NCBI GenBank assembly: GCA_023437715.1
Contig: JAEZFK010000036.1
Coordinates: 1 to 64,000, forward strand
DNA from: Bacillota bacterium
GTDB taxonomy: Bacteria; Bacillota; Clostridia; Lachnospirales; Lachnospiraceae
DNA length: 64,000 nt
Direction of reading: 5' to 3'
This document shows, in pieces, positions 58,409-64,000 of this stretch. The notes beneath the pieces are model-generated. The model was not told the origin of the DNA. It was given only the letters and a program-made list of their open reading frames with translations, and searched no databases. A program made the position numbers and the translations under genes. Positions within the stretch are counted from its first letter, which is position 1; each line of letters starts with the position of its first letter.

Positions 58409-59680
58409 TTAGCAGGGATTTTTCAGTTTAAAAGTATTCACCATATCTTTCAGTGTTTCCGCCTGCTTGTACAGCTGGGCTGTTGCAGCGGTGCTTTCCT
58501 CAGACGCTGCGGAATTTGCCTGTACCACGGCGGATACCTGGCTGATTTCCTCATTGATCCTGGCTATGCCGGAGGCCTGCTCTGACGATGCACCGGCGAT
58601 TTTTTCCGCCAGTCCGGCTACCTGCTCTATCCCGCCCACGATTTTGTTAAACGCATCTGCGGTGGTCTTTGCGATCCTGGTTCCGTACTCGGCTCTCTGT
58701 ATGGAGTTTTCGATCATGTCTGCAGTTTCCTTCACGGCTTCTGCAGAACGGGCCGCCAGGCTCCGCACCTCATCTGCCACAACCGCAAAGCCTTTCCCGT
58801 ACTGGCCCGCTCTTGCAGCCTCTACGGAGGCGTTTAATGACAGTATATTTGTCTGGAACGCGATATCTTCAATCGCCTTTATTACCTTTGAAATATTGGA
58901 AGAGGAGATGTTGATTTCATCCATGGCTCTGAGCATTTCCTCCATGTGCCTGTTGCCGTCCACGGCTCCGTGCCTGACATCATTTGCACATGTTCTTGCC
59001 ATTTCCGCATGATCCGCGCTTAAGCTGATCCGGTTTTTTACCTCTGACACGGCTGCAGCCAGCTCCTGAAGAGACCCTGCCTGACGGCTTGCCCCTTCCG
59101 AAAGGCGTATGCTCGCTTCCGATATCTGGCCGGCCCCGCTTACAACCTGTCCTGACGTGCTGCATATCTGAGACAGTACCTGGTTGTTTTTCTCCACGAT
59201 TCTGCTTAAGGCAATGCCCAGGACATCTTTCTCCGAATTGATTTTTACATGAACGGTTAAGTCTCCTTCCGCTATTGCTTCGGCTGTCTGAGCCTGGCTT
59301 CTGGTGTTTTCCACCATCGCCTTGAAAGATTTCATCAATTCCCCAATCTCGTCGTTTGTGAGGACAAGGACGTTTGCGCTTGCATCTCCCACAGACATCT
59401 GCTGGGCAATATTGCTGAGAATTTTAAGTGGACGCACAATACTTCCATTTAAGACCCTGCATATAATTAAACTTGCAACAACAGATATGACGGTCAGCAG
59501 CAGTATTGCAATAAAAAAAAGTACAAAAGTTTTCGATGAAACATTGTTTGTGGAACATACCCGGTAAACGGTAAAAAGGCTTACCAAAGAAATTAAAACC
59601 GTTATAGCGTCCACTATGCCGAATCCGATTGCCATCCTTTTACCGAGAGCAATTGAATTCTGTTTTTCCTGTCTTTCCAT
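58409..59680 (-). CDS. Methyl-accepting chemotaxis protein without extracytoplasmic sensor
   Basis: 423-aa membrane chemoreceptor. Two helices near the N terminus (IDAITVLISLVSLFTVYRV... FVLFFIAILLLTVISVVASLI) are separated by only about ten residues, so there is no external ligand domain. A HAMP domain follows (about 85-140), then a long coiled coil with the signalling tip MDEINISSSNISKVIKAIEDIAFQTNILSLNASVEAARAGQYGKGFAVVADEVRSLA. It probably senses membrane or cytoplasmic state. The promoter has the flagellar sigma-D pattern. Confidence 0.93.
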   Translation of the reverse strand: MERQEKQNSIALGKRMAIGFGIVDAITVLISLVSLFTVYRVCSTNNVSSKTFVLFFIAILLLTVISVVASLIICRVLNGSIVRPLKILSNIAQQMSVGDASANVLVLTNDEIGELMKSFKAMVENTRSQAQTAEAIAEGDLTVHVKINSEKDVLGIALSRIVEKNNQVLSQICSTSGQVVSGAGQISEASIRLSEGASRQAGSLQELAAAVSEVKNRISLSADHAEMARTCANDVRHGAVDGNRHMEEMLRAMDEINISSSNISKVIKAIEDIAFQTNILSLNASVEAARAGQYGKGFAVVADEVRSLAARSAEAVKETADMIENSIQRAEYGTRIAKTTADAFNKIVGGIEQVAGLAEKIAGASSEQASGIARINEEISQVSAVVQANSAASEESTAATAQLYKQAETLKDMVNTFKLKNPC

Positions 59681-59724
59681 TTGAGCTACACCCCTTATTT
59701 GGTTTTTTATATTATTTATAGTGT

Positions 59725-59751
59725 ATATCGACAGCTTTTGTCAAAATTTTA
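59725..59751 (-). promoter_or_regulatory. Sigma-D (sigma-28) type promoter of the chemoreceptor gene
   Basis: On the minus strand TAAA (59748-59751), exactly 15 bp, then GTCGATAT (59725-59732): one mismatch to the sigma-D consensus TAAA-N15-GCCGATAT. A TTGACA that could serve sigma-A lies inside the spacer (with TATAAA 18 bp downstream), so dual use is possible. Start of transcription is near 59718. Confidence 0.65.
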
Positions 59752-59780
59752 GCAAAATAAAAAAAATATTCTTACACCCA

Positions 59781-59835
59781 AAAAAAGATTGAGTTCAAAA
59801 TACCATGGCACACAGGATACCGGACAACACTCAAT
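59781..59835 (-). terminator. Terminator of the GH42 gene
   Basis: ATTGAGT (59788-59794) pairs with ACTCAAT (59829-59835), followed on the minus strand by CTTTTTTTGG. The stop codon of the GH42 gene lies inside the stem. Confidence 0.6.
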
Positions 59836-61861
59836 TTTCTGTTTTAACGATCACCGTCCCAAAACCGGGAATTTCCCCTTCTGCGGAAAGCTCTCCCAGC
59901 AGCACCTTACCGCCTTCCAGCCCGGACAGAACCTCTTTTCCCAGCCTCACCGGCTCCCGGCAAAAATTCTGAAAAAACAGATATTCACAGTCATCTCCGC
60001 TTCTGGAGGTCACCTCCAGCCCTTCCGGGATCCCGCCTTTCACAAGAGGCTTCATCCCAGCTTCCGTTGTCACTTTCTGAAACAGGCTGTCATAAAAATC
60101 CTGTCCTCCGTCGGCGCACACGTAATAGGCCGTTCCTTTTCCGAAACGGTTCCTTGTAAGGGCCGGATATCCCTTGTAAAAATCATTTTCAAAGACGAGA
60201 AGGGGCTCGGCCCCCAGAAGCTTTACCAGGTCGCAGAGATTGCGGCACTCATACCGTTCCTTTTCTCCCTTTTCCACCGGGGAAACCATAAAATTGCTTT
60301 CCCCGTCATATAAGCCGTCAATTTCCATGCTGCGAAGCCCCAGGACCTCCCTAAGCCCGTGAGGAGAACCGCCCTGAAAGCACTTATCCGCCTCATCCAC
60401 AATGCCGGACCAGTAGGTCATAACAAGCCGTCCTCCGGCCTTTACATAGACCTTAAGCTTCTCCTGTATGCCGCTGCGGTATAAATACAGCATGGGGGCT
60501 GCCACAAGCTCATAATCTTCCAACTCCCCGTCCATGGTGATCACATCCACATTATACCCCAGCTTTTTTATGGCGCTGTAAACCTTTACGCAGGTTTCAT
60601 GGTAGTACAGCCCCTTATTTCTGGGCCCCTGGGCGTCTTCCATGGCCCAGCGGTTTTCCACGTCATAAATGACCGCAGCCCTTGCCCTGACAGAGGTTCC
60701 CGCCAGCTCTTTCAAAAGGGCCAGCTCTTTCCCCGTCCTTTCCACCTCTTCAAACACCCTGGTATCCCGCCCTCCGTAGTGGTCAATTACCGCTCCGTGG
60801 AACTTTTCCGAGCTTCCCCTGCTCTGGCGTATCTGAAAATACATTACACTGTCTGAGCCGTGGGCCACCGCCTGCCAGGAGGCCAGATTTAAAACGCCGG
60901 GCCGTTTCAGCTTGCTGACGCCCTGCCAGTTGGTGCTTGTAGGGCTGGATTCCATGAGAAGAAAGGGGCGTTTTTTTAGGCTTCTCATGAAATCGTGCTG
61001 CATCCCGTTATCCCTGGCCGTAAGAATCTCTTCTTCCTTATGCCACAGGGGATAAGAGTCCCAGGAAACCACATCCACCGCCTGAGACAGTTCCTGATAA
61101 TTAAGGCCCTGATAATCATACATAAGGTTGGTGGTGGAGGGCTGCAGGGCTCCCGCCTCTCTTAAAGCCTTTACCTCCCACAGGGCGAAATCCCTGGTCT
61201 GCTCCGTGACAAAACGCTTCCAGTCCAGATTTAAGCCGTGGACCATATTTTCTCCTATGGAAGACGGACCTTCCACCTGGTCAAAGGACTGGTAGACATG
61301 GCTCCAGAAAGCGGTGCACCAGCTGCTGTTTAACCTTTCAACGGAACCGTATTTCCTTTCCAGCCATTTCCGGAAAGCCTCCTGGCACAGGGGACAGTGG
61401 CACTCGCCTCCAAACTCATTGGAAATATGCCACATGAGAACTCCCGGATGGTCCTTAAACTCCTTTCCCAGAGCTTCATCCATCCGCCTCACCTTTTCCC
61501 GGTACAGGGCCGAGGTATAACAGTGATTCTGCCTTCCTCCGAAAAGCTGCCGCCTTCTGGCTTCATCCACCCGCAGCACCTCCGGGTAACGGTCGGACAG
61601 CCACTTGGGCCGTGCGCCGGAGGGAGTGCCAAGGATGGTGAAAATGCCGTTTTCATACAGCCTGTCCACCTGCTCCCTAAGCCATTCCAGCCGGAAGCTT
61701 CCCTCCTCAGGCTCTAAAAAGGACCAGGAAAACATTCCCATGGTCACCACATTGATGCCGGCCTGTTTCATGTATTCCAGATCCTGCTTTAATATATCCG
61801 GCTCATCCAGCCATTGTTCCGGGTAATAATCCCCTCCATGCCATATGCCAATGCTCTTCAT
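59831..61861 (-). CDS. GH42 beta-galactosidase
   Basis: 676-aa cytoplasmic glycoside hydrolase of family 42. The barrel starts at GGDYYPEQW; the acid/base is Glu149 in HISNEFGGEC and the nucleophile Glu304 in LLMESSPTSTNW. The structural zinc site CHCPLC follows Glu149. The trimerisation and C-terminal beta domains complete it. It hydrolyses beta-galactosides, or beta/alpha-arabinopyranosides in some members. It lies downstream of two ABC permeases and a binding protein, with a terminator between, so imported galacto-oligosaccharides are likely substrates. Confidence 0.94.
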   Translation of the reverse strand: MKSIGIWHGGDYYPEQWLDEPDILKQDLEYMKQAGINVVTMGMFSWSFLEPEEGSFRLEWLREQVDRLYENGIFTILGTPSGARPKWLSDRYPEVLRVDEARRRQLFGGRQNHCYTSALYREKVRRMDEALGKEFKDHPGVLMWHISNEFGGECHCPLCQEAFRKWLERKYGSVERLNSSWCTAFWSHVYQSFDQVEGPSSIGENMVHGLNLDWKRFVTEQTRDFALWEVKALREAGALQPSTTNLMYDYQGLNYQELSQAVDVVSWDSYPLWHKEEEILTARDNGMQHDFMRSLKKRPFLLMESSPTSTNWQGVSKLKRPGVLNLASWQAVAHGSDSVMYFQIRQSRGSSEKFHGAVIDHYGGRDTRVFEEVERTGKELALLKELAGTSVRARAAVIYDVENRWAMEDAQGPRNKGLYYHETCVKVYSAIKKLGYNVDVITMDGELEDYELVAAPMLYLYRSGIQEKLKVYVKAGGRLVMTYWSGIVDEADKCFQGGSPHGLREVLGLRSMEIDGLYDGESNFMVSPVEKGEKERYECRNLCDLVKLLGAEPLLVFENDFYKGYPALTRNRFGKGTAYYVCADGGQDFYDSLFQKVTTEAGMKPLVKGGIPEGLEVTSRSGDDCEYLFFQNFCREPVRLGKEVLSGLEGGKVLLGELSAEGEIPGFGTVIVKTEN

Positions 61862-61895
61862 ATCTTCTTATTTCCCTTTCTTCTTATTTCCACCT

Positions 61896-61944
61896 CTAAA
61901 AAGCGCTGCCGCCGTTTCCTCATCCGGAAGCACGGCCGCAGCGC
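61896..61944 (-). terminator. Terminator after the ABC permease gene
   Basis: GCGCTGC (61903-61909) pairs with GCAGCGC (61938-61944), with a GCCGT/ACGGC extension inside, followed on the minus strand by TTTTTAG. It partly separates the transporter genes from the GH42 gene. Confidence 0.75.
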
Positions 61945-61960
61945 CTGCTTATTCAGTTAT

Positions 61961-62767
61961 TTATTTTACCGCTCCCGTAATGCCCTCTGCAAAGCTTCTC
62001 TGCAACAGGAAGAAAATGATTACGGTTGGAATGGTACAGATCAGTACGGCTAACATCAGCATCCCGTAATCAGTCACATACCCCTCCGTTAGGTTTGCCA
62101 CAAGCATGGGCATGGTTATGCTGTCTGCACTGGACATGATAACCTTAGGCCATAAGTAGCTGTTCCAGGCATTCATAAACGTGATGGTCATGGCCGCCGC
62201 ATAGGTGGAACGCATGGTGGGCAGGAACATCCGGTAGAAAATCTGGAATTCACTGAGCCCGTCAAGCCTGGCCGCTTCCATAATATCAGAGGGAAAGGAC
62301 CTGGCGCTCTGGCGGAACATCATGATTAAAAACGGAGTGGAGATGGTGGGCAGGATGAATCCCAGGGTGCTGTTTAGCAGCTGCGCTTTTGAAAACATCT
62401 GATACAGCGGAATCATGGTAGCCGCAAAGGGGACCATCATTGCCAGCAGAATGACACTCATCACCCTGTCCTTTGCCTTGTCATGGAACACCTCAAAGCC
62501 ATAGCCTGCCACAGAGCAGATAAACAGCGACACCAGGGTCATGATGACCGCATATTTAAAGGAATTCCCCAGAGCAACGGCCACATTCTGGGAGGCGAAA
62601 AGCCTTTTCATATTGTCGATCAGGGCCGTGCCGAACATCAGAGTCCCTCTGGACACGTCCACACTCTTGTTGGTGGCCGCAACCAGCATCCAGTAAAGCG
62701 GAAACACGGAAATCACGGAAACAACGGTCAGGAACCCATAGGCCAAAAACTTTTTCCCCTTAGTCAC
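61961..62767 (-). CDS. Carbohydrate ABC transporter permease (MalG type)
   Basis: About 268-aa permease with six membrane helices. The EAA loop is FPSDIMEAARLDGLSEFQIFYRMFLPTMRS and the ending RSFAEGITGAVK is typical. The start is uncertain: GTG at 62767 has AGGTGA just upstream, while an earlier GTG at 62776 overlaps the previous gene more deeply. It forms a pair with the upstream permease. Confidence 0.88.
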   Translation of the reverse strand: MTKGKKFLAYGFLTVVSVISVFPLYWMLVAATNKSVDVSRGTLMFGTALIDNMKRLFASQNVAVALGNSFKYAVIMTLVSLFICSVAGYGFEVFHDKAKDRVMSVILLAMMVPFAATMIPLYQMFSKAQLLNSTLGFILPTISTPFLIMMFRQSARSFPSDIMEAARLDGLSEFQIFYRMFLPTMRSTYAAAMTITFMNAWNSYLWPKVIMSSADSITMPMLVANLTEGYVTDYGMLMLAVLICTIPTVIIFFLLQRSFAEGITGAVK

Positions 62768-63653
62768 GCTTATCACCTACTTTCATCTGAATAAATGCCA
62801 GGACTGCCACCAAAATCAGGATCAAGTAGGACATGGCCGCCGCATACCCGAAGTTTGGCACATATTTAAAGGACACGTTGTAAATGTAGTGGGACATGGT
62901 GATGGTGGCGTTGGCCGGACCTCCGTTTGTCAAGTTCACCGACTCGTCAAAGAGCTGCAGGGTGCCGTTGGTGGACATGATGGCTGTCAAAAGAATGGTG
63001 GGCCTTAAAAGGGGAACCGTGATCCTGGAAAAGGACTGGAACGGAGAGGCTCCGTCTATTTTTGCCGCCTCGTAAATGGAATATTCGATATTTTGGAGGC
63101 CGGCAAGATAAAATACCATGTTATAGCCCGTCCATCTCCATATGAGCGCCAGGATGATGACGATTCTGGCGCTGTCCGGATGGCCCAGGAAATTGTATCC
63201 CGTGGACAGGATTCCCAGCTTGATTAAGACCGTATTGACCAGTCCGTCCACCGCAAACAGGGAGCGGAATATGACCGCATAGGATACCAGGGAGGTGGCG
63301 CAGGGCAGGAATATGGCTGTGCGGAAAAGGCCCTTGAAACGGAGGTCCTTATTGTTTAACAGGGAAGCCAGAACCAGAGCCGACACCAGCATGATGGGAA
63401 CCTGTATGATCAGGTACACAAAATTGTTGCTCAAAGCCTGCATGAAAACAGGGTCCTTGAACATTCTTAAGTAGTTGACTGCGCCGGCCCATCTTAAATT
63501 GGCGCCGACTCCTGATTTAAAGGAGAGAAACAGAGCCTGAAGCATGGGCAGAAAGCTCATGACAGCAATCAGAATGACGGCGGGCGTTAAAAACGCCCAG
63601 CCCGCCATACTCTGTTTCTGGCTTAAGGAAAACTTTTTCTTCGAATTACCCAT
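62760..63653 (-). CDS. Sugar ABC transporter permease (MalF type)
   Basis: 297-aa permease. The first helix is WAFLTPAVILIAVMSFLPMLQALF; the EAA loop region ... SIYEAAKIDGASPFQSFSRITVPLLRPT is present. It has no clear ribosome site, so translation may be coupled to the binding-protein gene that ends three bases upstream of its start. Confidence 0.88.
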   Translation of the reverse strand: MGNSKKKFSLSQKQSMAGWAFLTPAVILIAVMSFLPMLQALFLSFKSGVGANLRWAGAVNYLRMFKDPVFMQALSNNFVYLIIQVPIMLVSALVLASLLNNKDLRFKGLFRTAIFLPCATSLVSYAVIFRSLFAVDGLVNTVLIKLGILSTGYNFLGHPDSARIVIILALIWRWTGYNMVFYLAGLQNIEYSIYEAAKIDGASPFQSFSRITVPLLRPTILLTAIMSTNGTLQLFDESVNLTNGGPANATITMSHYIYNVSFKYVPNFGYAAAMSYLILILVAVLAFIQMKVGDKRD

Positions 63654-63655
63654 AA

Positions 63656-64000
63656 TTATTTACCCATTGCAAAATTGACCGTATCCTCTGCCGTCTTTAT
63701 TTCGCTGTCAATATCCGCTCCGGCAACCACGTGAGTGATTGCGGTGGCAACAGCGTCACGGGCCTCATAATAATAAACGCCTGTGTTATTGGACGGAACC
63801 TTTGATGCAAAATCCGTAATCAGGGAATATACGGCCTGATCGCCGAAGAACTTCTGGGGCTCTCCGTAAACCGTGCTTTTTGCTGCAGGCAGATAAGTGG
63901 CTAAAGCGCCTGACTTAGGTAAAATCGTCTCATAAAGCTCTGTGCTTCCTCCAAAGGTCTTGCTTAAGAAATCAGCCGCCAGCTCCGGATTTTTGCATGC
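63656..64000 (-). CDS. Sugar-binding protein of ABC transporter, C-terminal part (runs off the window)
   Basis: The last 114 residues of an extracellular solute-binding protein (visible: GGSTELYETILPKSGAL, QAVYSLITDFASKVP, a GADIDSEIKTAEDTVNFAMGK end). The frame is open to the window end and stops at TAA (63656-63658), 2 bp before the permease start. Its position and C-terminal pattern fit the CUT1 binding proteins of lactose/arabino-oligosaccharide importers. Confidence 0.85.
   Translation of the reverse strand, partial: ACKNPELAADFLSKTFGGSTELYETILPKSGALATYLPAAKSTVYGEPQKFFGDQAVYSLITDFASKVPSNNTGVYYYEARDAVATAITHVVAGADIDSEIKTAEDTVNFAMGK

Noticed and set aside
59831..64000. One continuous operon from the binding protein to the GH42 gene
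   Set aside because: A strong terminator at 61896-61944 separates the permease from the GH42 gene; read-through is possible but not shown.

Overview
The window looks like chromosome of an anaerobic Firmicute of the Lachnospiraceae type (Clostridium cluster XIVa; for example Lacrimispora, Enterocloster or Hungatella relatives). The basis is the ABC sugar transporters paired with YesM/YesN two-component systems, FeoA/FeoA/FeoB with a FeoB-associated Cys-rich protein, an IspH gene overlapping an S1 gene, a membrane pyrophosphatase, an A-type flavoprotein and moderate GC content. Genus is inferred from gene style only. I see no tRNA, rRNA, CRISPR array, prophage or intact insertion sequence. Most genes lie on the minus strand.

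Layout. 0.2-2.1 kb: a GH127 beta-L-arabinofuranosidase with a palindromic operator in its promoter. 2.6-6.7 kb: an aromatic-acid decarboxylase operon (UbiD, DUF554 membrane protein, UbiX, LpdD) with its MerR regulator; the promoter has the 19-bp spacer typical of MerR-activated genes. 7.0-18.2 kb: a sugar locus with YesM/YesN sensor and regulator, binding protein, two permeases, two FAD_oxidored flavoproteins and a LacI regulator, but no glycoside hydrolase and no ATPase. 18.4-19.3 kb: aldose epimerase. 19.5-23.5 kb: Ugp-like ABC transporter with a glycerophosphodiester phosphodiesterase. 23.8-31.2 kb: two-component system, RbsA/RbsC/RbsB-type sugar importer and an orphan TRAP-type (DctP) binding protein. 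31.3-33.6 kb: a decayed RhuM gene between two copies of a roughly 230-bp repeat, next to a LytTR regulator.

34.0-40.5 kb is the most interesting part: an iron locus reading feoA-feoA-feoB-FeoB-associated protein-Fur-family regulator-small membrane protein (DUF6110/FezA-like)-P1B-type ATPase (FezB-like), with a divergent DtxR/MntR regulator. The last genes resemble the fez genes that build ferrosome iron-storage organelles in Clostridioides difficile and Desulfovibrio. The shared promoter region carries a Fur-box-like site and a DtxR-like dyad.

40.7-52.4 kb: mostly housekeeping (M13 peptidase, ribosomal S1 homologue, IspH, CMP kinase, a flavoprotein, PPK2, aldo/keto reductase, aspartate kinase, HD and DUF523 proteins). 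52.7-57.9 kb: XdhC-like protein, FprA flavoprotein, peptide deformylase and membrane pyrophosphatase. 58.1-59.7 kb: a glycerate kinase remnant and a chemoreceptor with a sigma-D-like promoter. 59.8-64.0 kb: GH42 beta-galactosidase with its ABC permeases and the truncated end of a binding protein.

Two families of structured intergenic repeats occur in two copies each (about 19.35/40.54 kb and 14.57/52.49 kb).
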